A stretch of 64,000 nt of DNA from Solwaraspora sp. WMMD406 (GCF_029626025.1 NZ_JARUBF010000001.1:4340001-4404000); one strand, 5' to 3'; positions 49,273 to 58,745 are shown, numbered from the stretch's first letter. A program made the numbers and translations. The notes: generated from the sequence alone by a model not told the origin.

Positions 49273-50232
49273 GTGAACCGACAACCCCCCTTGCTCGCGA
49301 TCGACGCGCCCGGCCTCTACTTCCGGGCCTACTTCGGGGTGCCCGAGTCCGCCGGACGTACCGAGGCCGGTGAACCGGTCAACGCGATCCGCGGCTTCCT
49401 CGACATGCTCGCCACGCTGATCAACCGGCGCCGCCCCGATCGGGTGATCTGCGCGTTGGATCACGACTGGCGGCCGGACTGGCGGGTACGGCTGCTGCCC
49501 TCCTACAAAGCACACCGGGTCGCGCCCGGCGGCGGGGAGGTGGTGCCGGACACGCTCGGCCCGCAGATCCCGGTGCTGCTGGACGTGCTAACCGCACTCG
49601 GCGTCCCGGCGATCGGTGCGTCCGGGTACGAGGCCGACGACGTACTCGGCACGTTGGCGACCCACGAACCGGCACCGGTCGAGGTGGTGTCCGGTGACCG
49701 TGACCTGTTTCAGCTGGTCGACGACGCCCGGCCGGTACGGCTGCTCTACATCGGTCGCGGGGTCGCCAAGCTGGACGACTGCGACGAAGCCGCGGTCCGG
49801 GCCCGGTTCGGCGTGCCGGCGAGCGGGTACGCCGATTTCGCCGCCCTGCGGGGAGATCCCAGCGACGGCCTGCCCGGGGTGCCCGGGGTGGGCGAGAAGA
49901 CCGCCGCCCGCCTGCTCGACCGGTATGGCGACCTCACCTCGCTGGTGGCGGCGCTCGACGATCCGCAGGCGGGGTTCGCCCCCGGCCTGCGGGCCAAGCT
50001 GACCGCGTCCCGCGACTACCTGGCCGTCGCGCCGACCGTGGTACGGGTGGCCCGGGACGTGCCGCTCCCGCCGGTACGGGCGGCGCTGCCGGCGCGACCG
50101 GTGGACGCCGACCGGTTGCTGGAGTTGGCCGAGCGGTGGAACCTGGCGGGGTCCTGCCGGCGGATCGTCGACGCGATGGCACAGAACGCCGAGATGGACC
50201 GCGACGCCGAGACGGTCGGGACGGACCGGTAG
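49273..50232 (+). CDS. FEN-family 5'-3' exonuclease
   Basis: 319 residues from GTG 49273. PIN-like N-domain: LAIDAPGLYFRAYFG, ICALDHDWRPDWR and LPSYKAHR; then GYEADDVLGTLA and VVSGDRDLFQLVDD provide the metal-binding acidic cluster. The helix-3-turn-helix H3TH DNA-binding motif is DGLPGVPGVGEKTAARLL. These are the motifs of the 5' nuclease domain of DNA polymerase I, here as a stand-alone protein that can remove primers or flaps. The 3' end carries short repeats that extend its acidic tail. Confidence 0.92.
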   Translation: MNRQPPLLAIDAPGLYFRAYFGVPESAGRTEAGEPVNAIRGFLDMLATLINRRRPDRVICALDHDWRPDWRVRLLPSYKAHRVAPGGGEVVPDTLGPQIPVLLDVLTALGVPAIGASGYEADDVLGTLATHEPAPVEVVSGDRDLFQLVDDARPVRLLYIGRGVAKLDDCDEAAVRARFGVPASGYADFAALRGDPSDGLPGVPGVGEKTAARLLDRYGDLTSLVAALDDPQAGFAPGLRAKLTASRDYLAVAPTVVRVARDVPLPPVRAALPARPVDADRLLELAERWNLAGSCRRIVDAMAQNAEMDRDAETVGTDR

Positions 50233-50284
50233 GCGGAGACCACGGCTGGGACGGACCGCGACGCCGGGACGGACCGGTAGGCGG
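50218..50284. repeat. Direct repeat at the 3' end of the exonuclease gene
   Basis: GGGACGGACCGGTAGGCGG occurs at 50218-50236 and 50266-50284 (48-bp offset). The first copy contains the stop codon TAG of the exonuclease. A related unit, GACCGCGACGCCG, is also duplicated. This suggests a recent local duplication spanning the gene end. Confidence 0.7.
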
Positions 50285-50296
50285 CTGGTGGTGGCG

Positions 50297-51202
50297 TCAG
50301 CGGCCGAAGCCGTTGAAGCCACCGGACGATTCGGTGCTGCTGTTCTGATCGCCGCCGGGGCCCGAGCGTGACCCGCTGCGCAGTGGGGTAAAGCCGTTGG
50401 GCCGCGCCGGCGCGGGGCGCGGGGCGCTGAGCCGCTCGGCGATCCGGGCGTCGAGGTAGGCCGCGGCCGCCCGGTCCTCCTCGGTGGGAGCCGACAGCAC
50501 GGCGTAGACCAGCCCGATCACCACCAGCAGTACCGCGACGCCGATCGGGACCAGCAGCGTGGCGGCGGTCGCGCCGGTCAGCACCCCGGTCGGCTCGTGC
50601 AGGTGTACGGACATGGCGGTCATCCCGGTGAAGTGCATGCCGTTGACCGCCACGCCCATCAGCAGGGCCGCACCGGTCATCGCCAGCGGTCGGCGTACGG
50701 TGACCGCGAGCCACAGCGCCACGGTGGCGGCGACCACCGCGATCGCCACGGAGAGGCCGACCCGGAGGGCGTCGTAGCCGATGTCGCCGTTGAGCCGCAT
50801 CGCCGCCATTCCGGTGTAGTGCATCGCGGCGACCCCCAGCCCGGTGAACACCCCACCGATGAGGATCTTCACCAGCGAGGGACGACCGAACCCGACGAGG
50901 AACAGACCGGCCCCGACCGCGGCGATCGCGATCACCGCGCTGGCCGCCGTGATCGCCACGTCGTACCGGATCTGGGTCCCGACGACACCGAACCCGAGCA
51001 TGGCCATGAAGTGCATGGTCCAGATAGCGGTGCCGCCGATCGCGAAGGCGGCCAGAATGAGCCACCAGGCCCGACGGCCCGGGGTGGTCGCCTCCCGTAC
51101 CCGCACCGCGCAGATCAGCCCCAGAAAGGAACCGAGCACGGACAGTGCGTAGCTGAGCGTCGGAGTGATCAAGCCGTACTCGAAATGGTGAATCTCTGCC
51201 AC
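50297..51202 (-). CDS. MHYT-domain integral membrane sensor
   Basis: 301 residues from GTG 51202, with GAGGGG 6 nt upstream. About seven membrane helices carrying three MHYT repeats: WTMHFMAMLG, AAMHYTGMAAM and NGMHFTGMTAM. The Met/His residues are proposed to bind copper and sense O2, CO or NO. There is no output domain such as GGDEF, only a cytoplasmic Ser/Gly/Pro-rich tail ending GGFNGFGR. So it probably signals through a partner, or has lost its output. Confidence 0.9.
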   Translation of the reverse strand: MAEIHHFEYGLITPTLSYALSVLGSFLGLICAVRVREATTPGRRAWWLILAAFAIGGTAIWTMHFMAMLGFGVVGTQIRYDVAITAASAVIAIAAVGAGLFLVGFGRPSLVKILIGGVFTGLGVAAMHYTGMAAMRLNGDIGYDALRVGLSVAIAVVAATVALWLAVTVRRPLAMTGAALLMGVAVNGMHFTGMTAMSVHLHEPTGVLTGATAATLLVPIGVAVLLVVIGLVYAVLSAPTEEDRAAAAYLDARIAERLSAPRPAPARPNGFTPLRSGSRSGPGGDQNSSTESSGGFNGFGR

Positions 51203-51275
51203 GTCTGCCCCCTCTGGCCCGCGCCACCGGCCGCGCGCCCCCAGCAACGATCGTGAGCAGCCAAAAGGTTGTTCG

Positions 51276-51293
51276 CAACCGAACGATCGGTTG
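51276..51293 (-). promoter_or_regulatory. Inverted repeat upstream of the MHYT gene
   Basis: CAACCGA and TCGGTTG are perfect arms around a 4-nt centre, about 75 bp before the start of the MHYT gene and 80 bp after the helicase stop. Confidence 0.35.
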
Positions 51294-51370
51294 TTTCACG
51301 AGGCTGTGTCGACATCGTGACGTGCAACCAGCACCACAGTCACTCGGGGTGATGACACGGTCGGCATGGG

Positions 51371-54151
51371 TCACCCCACCGCGTGGTAGGCCAGCACCCC
51401 CCGGTTCAACGCGACGACGGCCTGGGCGGCACACCGGGCCAGATCGGGTGCGGCGCCACGGGCCTGCGCCAGCTGGCCCAACATGTCGGCCACCTGCCGC
51501 GCCCACCGCACGAAGTCGCCGGCCGGCATCTCCCCCTCCAGACCGTGTCCGCTGGCAAGCACCTTGGCCAGTGGCTCGCCGCGCGCCCAGCGGTAGATCG
51601 GCCAGACGAATCCGAGATCCGGCTCGCGGGTCGATTCCAGGCCGCCCGCCGCCTCGTCGGCTTCCAACCGGGACCAGATCGCCATTGTCGCGTCGATCGC
51701 GTCGGTCACCGCGCCCCGTGGCAACGACGCCCGCTCGTCGACGTCACGGCGGGCCTCATAGACCACCACCGACACCGCCGCGGCCAACTCCGCCGGCGCC
51801 AGCCCGTCCCAGACCCCGGCCCGCAGACATTCGGCGACCAGCAGATCCGCTTCGGTCCAAATCCTGGCCAGCATCCGACCGGCGTCGGTCACCGTCTCGT
51901 CCGGCGCCAGATAGCCACGGGCGGTGAGCAGAGCGCAGACCCGGTCGAAGGTACGGGTCAACGATCCGGTCCGCCCGGCGACCCGGCTCCGCAGCTCGTC
52001 GGTGTCCCGGGCCAGCCGACGGCGACGCTCCGCCCAGCGGGCGTGCTCCTCCCGGTCCGGACAGCCGTGACAAGGATGCCGACGCAACTCCACCCGCAGC
52101 TGGCCGATCCGGTCGTCCTCGCCGTCAGCCGACGATCGTCCCCGACGCCGGCCGACGTGCCGGTCCAGGCCGGTACCGACGACCGCCGCCGCCAGATCCC
52201 GGCGGGCCGCCGGCGACCGGTGGTTGAAGTTCTTCGGCACCCGGATCCGGGCCAGCACCTCCGCCGGCACGGTGAAGTCGCCGGCCGCCACCCGGCCGGC
52301 CCACCGGTCCTGGGTCAGCACCAACGGGCGTGGCTCGCCGAACCCGCCGGAACCCGGATCGAGCACCACCGCCAGCCCGGACCGGCGACCGGACGGCACC
52401 CGGATCACGTCGCCGACCCGCAGCCGCTGCAGCGAATCGACCGCCGCGGCGCGGCGCTGATGCTGCCCCCGGCGGGCGAGCTCACGTTCCCGCTCGCCGA
52501 TCGCCACCCGTAGCCCGAAGTACTCGTCGAAGTCACCCAGATGGCAGGCGGTCTCGGCACCATAGGTCTCGATGGTGTCGACGTTGCGCTGCACCTGCCG
52601 GGCCAGGCCGACGACCGAACGGTCGGCCTGGAACTGCGCGAACGACGACTCCAGCAGTTCCCGGGCAGCCGCCGCGCCCAACGAGCCCACCAGGTTGACC
52701 GCCATGTTGTACGACGGACGGAAGCTCGACCGCAGCGGATAGGTACGGGTGGAGGCCAGCCCGGCCACGTGCCGTGGATCGACCTCCGGCGACCAGACCA
52801 CGACCGCGTGACCCTCCACGTCGATCCCCCGCCGACCGGCGCGCCCGGTGAGCTGCGTGTACTCCCCCGGGGTGAGGTCGACGTGCGCCTCGCCGTTGAA
52901 CTTGACCAACCGTTCCAGCACCACGCAACGGGCCGGCATGTTGATCCCGAGCGCCAGCGTCTCGGTGGCGAACACCGCCTTGATCAGCCCTCGGACGAAG
53001 AGCTCCTCGACGACCTCCTTGAACGCCGGCAGCATGCCGGCGTGATGCGCGGCGAGCCCTCGTTCCAGGCCGTCCAACCAGCCCCAGTAGCCGAGGACCG
53101 ACAGATCCTCACCCGGCAGGTTCGCCAACCTGGCCTCGGCGACCGCGCGGATCTCGGCCCGCTCGTCCGGGGTGGTCAGCCGCAGCCCGGCGGCCAGACA
53201 CTGCTGCACGGCGGCGTCGCAGCCGGCCCGGCTGAAGACGAACAGGATCGCCGGCAGCAGCCCTTCGCGGTCCAGCCGCTCGATGACGTCGGCGCGGGCC
53301 GGCGGTCGCCAGCGAGGGCCGCGCCCACCGGAACGACCCCAACCCGGACCGTGGGTACGTCCGTCGCCGAGTTCGAGCCGACGCAGCATCTCCCGGGTGT
53401 AGCGCAGCAGTTCCGGGTGCACGTCGTGCTTACGGGCGGCGTCCGCGTCGTGGAACAGGTCGAACATCCGCCGCCCCACCAGCATGTGCTGCCACAGCGG
53501 CACCGGGCGGTGTTCGCTGACCACCACATCGGTGTGCCCTCGGACGGTGACCAGCCAGTCGCCGAACTCCTCGGCGTTGGACACGGTCGCCGACAACGAC
53601 ACCAGGGTCACCGCCGACGGCAGATGGATGATCACCTCTTCCCAGACCGCGCCCCGGAACCGGTCGGCCAGGTAGTGCACCTCGTCCATCACCACGTACG
53701 CCAGGCCGTCGAGGGTCGCCGAACCGGCGTAGAGCATGTTGCGCAGCACCTCGGTGGTCATCACCACCACCGGGGCATCGCCGTTGATCGCGTTGTCGCC
53801 GGTCAACAGCCCCACCCGGGCGGCACCGTACCGGTCCACCAGATCGTGGTACTTCTGGTTGGACAGGGCCTTGATCGGAGTGGTGTAGAAGCACTTGCGC
53901 GGTGGTCCACCGGTAGCCGTCGGACCGGTGAGTGCCAGATGGACCGCGAACTCGCCGACGACGGTCTTTCCGGCCCCGGTGGGCGCGCAGACCAGCACGC
54001 CGCTGCCGCGTTCCAGCGCCTGGCACGCCTCCCGCTGGAAGTCGTCAAGATCGAAACCAAGATCGAGGGCGAACTCCGCGAGCGCGGGAAAGGCGGTGGC
54101 CTGCGCGGCCCGGCGGCGCGCCGCTGCGTACCGCTCGGCGGGGCTCGACAT
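51371..54151 (-). CDS. helY: Ski2/Mtr4-like DExH-box helicase (HelY)
   Basis: 926 residues. Helicase core: Q-like FDLDDFQREA, motif I APTGAGKT (about 56-63), Ia TTPIKALSNQKY, II MDEVHYL, III VSLSAT, IV ILFVFSRAGCD, V ALGINMPAR and VI QLTGRAGRRGID. A central insertion and the C-terminal DSHCT domain (about 740-926: DLLVAECLRAGVWDGL, MAIWSRLEADE) complete the Ski2-like architecture. It is the mycobacterial HelY type, presumed to act in RNA processing or decay. Divergent from the HAD hydrolase. Confidence 0.92.
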   Translation of the reverse strand: MSSPAERYAAARRRAAQATAFPALAEFALDLGFDLDDFQREACQALERGSGVLVCAPTGAGKTVVGEFAVHLALTGPTATGGPPRKCFYTTPIKALSNQKYHDLVDRYGAARVGLLTGDNAINGDAPVVVMTTEVLRNMLYAGSATLDGLAYVVMDEVHYLADRFRGAVWEEVIIHLPSAVTLVSLSATVSNAEEFGDWLVTVRGHTDVVVSEHRPVPLWQHMLVGRRMFDLFHDADAARKHDVHPELLRYTREMLRRLELGDGRTHGPGWGRSGGRGPRWRPPARADVIERLDREGLLPAILFVFSRAGCDAAVQQCLAAGLRLTTPDERAEIRAVAEARLANLPGEDLSVLGYWGWLDGLERGLAAHHAGMLPAFKEVVEELFVRGLIKAVFATETLALGINMPARCVVLERLVKFNGEAHVDLTPGEYTQLTGRAGRRGIDVEGHAVVVWSPEVDPRHVAGLASTRTYPLRSSFRPSYNMAVNLVGSLGAAAARELLESSFAQFQADRSVVGLARQVQRNVDTIETYGAETACHLGDFDEYFGLRVAIGERERELARRGQHQRRAAAVDSLQRLRVGDVIRVPSGRRSGLAVVLDPGSGGFGEPRPLVLTQDRWAGRVAAGDFTVPAEVLARIRVPKNFNHRSPAARRDLAAAVVGTGLDRHVGRRRGRSSADGEDDRIGQLRVELRRHPCHGCPDREEHARWAERRRRLARDTDELRSRVAGRTGSLTRTFDRVCALLTARGYLAPDETVTDAGRMLARIWTEADLLVAECLRAGVWDGLAPAELAAAVSVVVYEARRDVDERASLPRGAVTDAIDATMAIWSRLEADEAAGGLESTREPDLGFVWPIYRWARGEPLAKVLASGHGLEGEMPAGDFVRWARQVADMLGQLAQARGAAPDLARCAAQAVVALNRGVLAYHAVG

Positions 54152-54237
54152 ACCGCAAGATTAATCCCCGCGCGCCGGGACCGTACCGGTCAGGGCGTGC
54201 TCCAGACCCGATCGGTGGGCTCGATAGGGTGCACAGC

Positions 54238-55017
54238 GTGCCGGAGCATCCCGAACCACCCCAGCCCCTCGGCCGATCCGGACAAGCGGACAGTGAGACC
54301 GGACGTCCCCGGCGCCGGCCGGTCGAGGCGGTACTGTTCGATTTCCACGGCACCCTCGCCCAGGTCGAGGACCCGATCGACTGGGTCACCGCCGGTGCGG
54401 CCGAGTGCGGCGTCACGCTCGACCGGGGCCGGGCCACGGTGCTGGCCGACCGGTTGTTGACCGCTGGCCGGGCCGGCGGCCCGCTGCCGAACCGGGTGCC
54501 GCCCCACCTGGCGGAGGTCTGGGCCGACCGCGACCTGTATCCACCGGCGCACCGCGCCGCCTACACCGGATTGGCCGCCACCGTCGACTGCGGCGTGGAC
54601 GGCCTGGCCGAGGCGCTGTACGAACGGTTGCTGCGTCCGGAGGGCTGGCTGCCGTACGCCGACACCGCCGCCACGCTGCGCACCCTGCACACCGCCGGGG
54701 TACCGGTCGCGGTGGTCAGCAACATCGGATTCGACATCCGACCGCACTTCACCGCCTGGGGACTGGCCGGGCTGATCGGCAGCTGGGCGCTTTCCTACGA
54801 GGTGGGACGCTGCAAACCCGACCCGGCGATCTTCCTCCGCGCCTGCGGGCTGCTCGGCGTCGACCCGGAACGGACCCTGATGGTCGGTGACACCCCGGCC
54901 GACGCCGGCGCGGTCCGGGCCGGCTGTGCCGCGCTCGTGCTCCCGGCCGCCGACGCCGGCCGGGCGAACGGACTCGCCGCCGTGCTCGACCTCGCGATCA
55001 GCGACCCGGTCAGCTGA
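54238..55017 (+). CDS. HAD-superfamily hydrolase
   Basis: 259 residues from GTG 54238. Motif I is FDFHGTL, an Asp nucleophile with the unusual His in place of the more common Gly. Motif II is VVSNIGF, motif III RCKPDPAIF and motif IV MVGDTPADAGA. This is a Cof/phosphoglycolate-phosphatase-like cap C1 enzyme of unknown phosphate ester. TAGGGT (54225-54230) 7 nt before the GTG suggests a leaderless transcript. A disordered N-terminal 25 residues precede the fold. Confidence 0.88.
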   Translation: MPEHPEPPQPLGRSGQADSETGRPRRRPVEAVLFDFHGTLAQVEDPIDWVTAGAAECGVTLDRGRATVLADRLLTAGRAGGPLPNRVPPHLAEVWADRDLYPPAHRAAYTGLAATVDCGVDGLAEALYERLLRPEGWLPYADTAATLRTLHTAGVPVAVVSNIGFDIRPHFTAWGLAGLIGSWALSYEVGRCKPDPAIFLRACGLLGVDPERTLMVGDTPADAGAVRAGCAALVLPAADAGRANGLAAVLDLAISDPVS

Positions 55018-55066
55018 CGCCACCCACGTAGCGTGACGGCCGCCCATACAGCGTGATCCACCGGCG

Positions 55067-55984
55067 TCAGCGCAGCAGACGTACCGCGCCGGCGACAGCG
55101 GTGACGGTCAGCGGCAGCGGCCCCACCCGCTCGCCGTCGGCGTAGCCGATCACCCCGGCCGTGTCGATGGTGACCTCCCGGGCCCGATAGCTTCGGACCA
55201 TCGGGTGCTGGACGTGGGTTCCCCGGTAGACCTGGGGCAGGATCCGGATCAGGGTGCCCCGGCCGACCGGGCCGGCGACCACGACGTCGAGGAGCCCGTC
55301 GGTCGGGTCAGCCGCGGGACAGATCCGCATCCCTCCGCCGTAGCTGGCGCAGTTGCCCACCGCGACCAGCACCGCGTCCATCCGCTGCGACACGCCGTCG
55401 AGGCCGACCAGGTAGCGCCGAGGTCGTAGCCGGGCCAGCTCGACCAGGACCGCCAGGTCGTAGCGACGCGGCCCGGACGGCCAGCGCATCCGATTGGCCC
55501 GCTCGTTGACGATCGCGTCAAAGCCGGCGGCCAGCACCGCCCCGTACCAGCGGTCAGTCCGATCCGGCCCGGTGACCCTGGCGAGATCGACCGGCCGGCT
55601 GCGGCCGTCGCGGATCGCCGCGCTGATCAGCCGAACGGCGGCGATCGGGTCCGGCGGGAAGCCGGTGGAGACGGCGAAGTCGTTACCGGTGCCGGCCGGG
55701 ACCGGTCCGAGCGGGACGTCGGTGCCGGCGACCGCCTGCAGCGCCAGGTGCACCGTGCCGTCGCCGCCGACGGTGACCAGAGCGGCCGCTCCGTCGGCGA
55801 CCGCGGCCCGACAGGTGGCGGTCGCTTCGACGGCGGTGCCGACGTCCAGCAGGCGCACCGGGCGACCAGCTGCGGCCAGCAGGTCGAGCACCGCCGGCAC
55901 CAAGGCCGCGTGCCGGCGGTGGCCGGCGGTGCGGTTGGCCAGCACCACCACCGCGCCAGCCGTGGCGGTGGACCGATCGGTCAC
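55067..55984 (-). CDS. Diacylglycerol/lipid kinase family protein
   Basis: 305 residues from GTG 55984, overlapping the tatC stop by 4 bp. DAGK catalytic motif VTVGGDGTVHLAL and the nucleotide-binding GPVPAGTGNDFA are present. Downstream blocks VAVGNCASYGGGMRICPAADPTDGLLDVVV (key GG-x-x-P) and DGERVGPLPL mark the DgkB/YegS lipid kinase family. It phosphorylates diacylglycerol or a related lipid at the membrane surface. The pafB-pafC-tatA-tatC-DGK order is conserved in actinobacteria. Confidence 0.92.
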   Translation of the reverse strand: MTDRSTATAGAVVVLANRTAGHRRHAALVPAVLDLLAAAGRPVRLLDVGTAVEATATCRAAVADGAAALVTVGGDGTVHLALQAVAGTDVPLGPVPAGTGNDFAVSTGFPPDPIAAVRLISAAIRDGRSRPVDLARVTGPDRTDRWYGAVLAAGFDAIVNERANRMRWPSGPRRYDLAVLVELARLRPRRYLVGLDGVSQRMDAVLVAVGNCASYGGGMRICPAADPTDGLLDVVVAGPVGRGTLIRILPQVYRGTHVQHPMVRSYRAREVTIDTAGVIGYADGERVGPLPLTVTAVAGAVRLLR

Positions 55985-56940
55985 GTCATGTCGTCGTAAC
56001 GACGCTCGATCGGCAACGGTGTGGGTACTGGTTGCGCCGGCACGATCGGTGTCACGGTCTCGGCCCGGTCCGCCGCGACAACCGGCTGCGGGTCGTCGTC
56101 CAGCGGCGACGCCTGGTCGTCGTCGAGTCCGGCGTACACCTCCTTGCCCCGGCCCCGGCTCTTGTCGTTGAGGAAGGCCACGCCGACCGCCACGAAGTAG
56201 AGCAGCGCCAAGCACAGCGCCAGCAGAGTCATCCCGAACGGCCCGGGATCGGGGGTGGCGATCGCGGCGAAGGCGAAGCAGACGAAGATCACCACCCGCC
56301 ACCAGCTGAGCAGCCGGCGGGCGCTGACCACGCCGGTGAAGTTGAGCATCAACAACACCAGCGGGAACTCGAACGCGACGCCGAACAGCAGGATCATCCC
56401 GGTCACGAACGAGATGTACCGGGTGACCTCCAACTGGGTGGACAGGCCGGTGACGCCCGCTTCGAGCAGGAACGCCAGACCCTTGTCGACCACGAAGTAG
56501 GCCAGCGCGGCACCGGCCACGAACAGCGGCGCGGCGATCGAGACGAAGACGTACGCCCACTTGCGCTCGTGGCGGTGCAGGCCGGGCGCGATGAACGCCC
56601 AGAGCTGGAACAGCCAGACCGGAGCGCCCACGATGAGGCCGATCCAGAGCGCGAGCTTGAGCTTGAGGACGAAGCCGTCGACCGGCGACAGTTGCAGGAA
56701 ATCCCGGCAGCTGCCGTCCGCGGTCGCCTCGCCGCTGCCCGGCAGCCGACAGTACGGCTGCTTGAGCAGCTCGAACGCGGGATCGGCGAGGAAGTAGCCG
56801 ACGACCAGCCCGCCGACGATCGCCAACGAGGCGATGAACAGGCGGGAGCGAAGTTCGCGGAAGTGCTCGATCAGGGTCATCGAGCCGTCGGAGGCGCGGT
56901 CGAAGTTCTTCGGACCGCGCCGACGCAGGGCGAAGCCCAC
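55981..56940 (-). CDS. tatC: Sec-independent protein translocase TatC
   Basis: 319 residues from GTG 56940. Six membrane helices. The signature MTLIEHFRELRSRLF at the first cytoplasmic segment includes the Glu and Arg that bind twin-arginine peptides. PVWLFQLWAFIAPGLHRHERKW is the second conserved block, and FGVAFEFPLVLLML the third. A longer, Asp/Pro-rich C-terminal tail is normal for actinobacterial TatC. It forms the substrate receptor with TatA/TatB and would serve the Tat-type signal of the PHP hydrolase at 29644. Confidence 0.97.
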   Translation of the reverse strand: MGFALRRRGPKNFDRASDGSMTLIEHFRELRSRLFIASLAIVGGLVVGYFLADPAFELLKQPYCRLPGSGEATADGSCRDFLQLSPVDGFVLKLKLALWIGLIVGAPVWLFQLWAFIAPGLHRHERKWAYVFVSIAAPLFVAGAALAYFVVDKGLAFLLEAGVTGLSTQLEVTRYISFVTGMILLFGVAFEFPLVLLMLNFTGVVSARRLLSWWRVVIFVCFAFAAIATPDPGPFGMTLLALCLALLYFVAVGVAFLNDKSRGRGKEVYAGLDDDQASPLDDDPQPVVAADRAETVTPIVPAQPVPTPLPIERRYDDMT

Positions 56941-56958
56941 GGGAGCAGACCTTTCGGG

Positions 56959-57252
56959 TCAGTTGGCGTCGCGAACGCGCTGCGGCTGGTCGGGCGCGGG
57001 CGGCTGGTAGCCGGGCTGGTGCACGCTGGTCGGCTCGATCACCGGATCGGCCTGGTACGGCTGCCGGCCGTGCTGTGCGTCGGCCTTCTCCGCGAGGTCC
57101 TTGTCGTCGTCGGCGAGGCTCTTCGTCTCGGCCTTGATGATCCGCAAGGAGCGGCCCAGCGACCGCGCCGCGTCCGGCAGCCGCTTGGCGCCGAACAGCA
57201 AGATCAGCACAACCACGAGGACGGCGATGTGCCACGGCTTCAGGGCATGCAT
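56959..57252 (-). CDS. tatA: Sec-independent protein translocase TatA
   Basis: 97 residues. One N-terminal membrane helix ([21 protein letters not shown], with the F-G hinge) is followed by an amphipathic helix ([15 protein letters not shown]) and a hydrophilic Pro/Gln tail. Forms the translocation pore with TatC, whose gene starts 18 bp downstream. TatB is not in the window. Confidence 0.96.
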   Translation of the reverse strand: MHALKPWHIAVLVVVLILLFGAKRLPDAARSLGRSLRIIKAETKSLADDDKDLAEKADAQHGRQPYQADPVIEPTSVHQPGYQPPAPDQPQRVRDAN

Positions 57253-57455
57253 GGCGAAGCTCCAGTCGGTGCGTCGGGTGGTGACGAGCCCATCGTACGT
57301 GCGTTCGCTGGGTCCGCCACCTACCAGACCGGGTCATTCTGGCCTGGTCGGTGAAGTCTCGATCAGGATCAAGACGTCGTCAACCACGGTGTCCCAGCTG
57401 GCGGAGCAGATCGGCCGGCACTGACCGAACAGTCCAGGTGGCGACACACCACCGG

Positions 57456-57728
57456 TCAGCCGGACCGGCCCGCTCGGTCACCGGCCCGGTCCCGAACAGC
57501 GGTCGGATCCCGGGGCCGCTGGGCCTCGGCCAGGGACTGTTCCAGCCGCGCGACGGTGGCCTGCAGCCGCTCGGCCCGAGCGACGAGCGTCTCGGCTTCG
57601 GTCTGCCGGCGCTGCAGGGCCAGCAGAGCCCGACGCAGGGCGGGCAGCCGGCTCAGCACCGGACGGACCGCCACGACGAGTACGACGACGGCGGATCCGG
57701 CGACGGCGAGGATGATCCAGGTCAACAC
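57456..57728 (-). CDS. Small membrane-anchored coiled-coil protein
   Basis: 90 residues from GTG 57728, 9 bp after the pafC stop. One N-terminal membrane helix (LTWIILAVAGSAVVVLVVAV) is followed by a heptad-type coiled coil (LRRALLALQRRQTEAETL, AERLQATVARLEQSLAEAQR) and a basic tail. Single-TM anchor plus cytoplasmic coiled coil resembles TatB only superficially: the FG hinge and amphipathic helix are missing. Unrecognised, but its fixed place between pafC and tatA suggests a shared role. The 203 bp to tatA contain a weak hairpin (57323-57348) and no evident gene. Confidence 0.75.
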   Translation of the reverse strand: MLTWIILAVAGSAVVVLVVAVRPVLSRLPALRRALLALQRRQTEAETLVARAERLQATVARLEQSLAEAQRPRDPTAVRDRAGDRAGRSG

Positions 57729-57737
57729 CTGAGCAGA

Positions 57738-58745
57738 CTAACCGTCGGCGGGACCACCCGCTGGCGGCGACCCGGCGGGTAGGGCGTACGCCTGCAGTGC
57801 GGCCGTGGCGGCGGCGTGGACCTGGGCGACCAGTTCCGCGGGTGCCACGACAGTCACCTCCGAGCCGAGACCGAGCACGAATCGGCGGGCCCAGGCGAGG
57901 TCGGTGACCCGCATCGTCACCAGCCACTCGCCGCTCGGCTCGTCCCGGATCTCCTCGCACGGGTAGTACTCGGTGATCCACCGTCCGCCACGACCCACGC
58001 GTACGGTGACCAGGGGCAGGTCCGACGTCGGCTGGAAGGCGCCGTCGCGAGGTTCCGGGCGGCGGGCCCGTGGCGGCGCGGCGGCGGATTCGTCGAGTTC
58101 GACGAGCTCGTCGATCCGGTCCGCCCGGAAAAGGCGTACCGCCTCGGCGCGCCGGCACCACGCCTCGAGATAGCCCCGGCCACCGATCATCAGTACCCGG
58201 ATCGGATCGACGGTCCGTTCGGTCGTCTCGTCCCGGGCTGCCGTGTAGTAGGTGATCCGAACCGCCCGGCCGCTCTGCGTCACCGTACGCAGCCGGTCCA
58301 ACCGGCCGACGTCCCCGGCCAGCCGTACGGCGACCGGGGCACCGGCGAGCTCCCCGGCCGCGTCCTCGATCTTGGCCAGGGCCCGCTCGACCGCGTCGCG
58401 GCCGGACAGTCCCGGGGTCTCGGCGAGCATCCGGAGCGCGACCACGAGGGCCAGCGCCTCGTCCGGGGTGAGTCGCAGCGGCCGGTCGATCCCCGCGTCG
58501 TAGGTGATCGTCACCCGGTCGCCGTCGAACGCCATGTCGATCAGGTCACCGGGTCCGTAGCCCGGCAGCCCGCAGACCCAGAGCAGTTCCAGGTCCTCAC
58601 GCAGTTGCCGGACGGTCGTGCCGAGGTCGTCTGCCGCCTGGGCGATCGACACGCCCGGTCGGGCCAGCAGGTAGGGGACCAGGTTGAGTAGTCGGGCGAG
58701 CCGGTCCGCGGAGGTGCGCGAGCCCGCCGACCGGGGGGCGCTCAC
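57738..58745 (-). CDS. pafC: PafC, WYL-domain DNA-damage transcription activator subunit
   Basis: 335 residues from GTG 58745, overlapping the pafB stop (GTGA). N-terminal winged HTH (RLARLLNLVPYLLARPGVSIAQAADDL) and central WYL domain (ITYYTAARDETTERTVDPIRVLMIGGRGYLEAWCR, key Y-Y/R-x-x-P and GYLEAWC). C-terminal WCX domain: VLGLGSEVTVVAPAELV. PafB and PafC form a heterodimer that activates the LexA-independent DNA-damage regulon in mycobacteria. Confidence 0.93.
   Translation of the reverse strand: MSAPRSAGSRTSADRLARLLNLVPYLLARPGVSIAQAADDLGTTVRQLREDLELLWVCGLPGYGPGDLIDMAFDGDRVTITYDAGIDRPLRLTPDEALALVVALRMLAETPGLSGRDAVERALAKIEDAAGELAGAPVAVRLAGDVGRLDRLRTVTQSGRAVRITYYTAARDETTERTVDPIRVLMIGGRGYLEAWCRRAEAVRLFRADRIDELVELDESAAAPPRARRPEPRDGAFQPTSDLPLVTVRVGRGGRWITEYYPCEEIRDEPSGEWLVTMRVTDLAWARRFVLGLGSEVTVVAPAELVAQVHAAATAALQAYALPAGSPPAGGPADG

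Noticed and set aside
57351-57424. Short plus-strand reading frame ending VSQLAEQIGRH in the pafC-tatA gap
   Set aside because: Looks protein-like for about 20 residues but has no start signal and sits inside an operon transcribed the other way.
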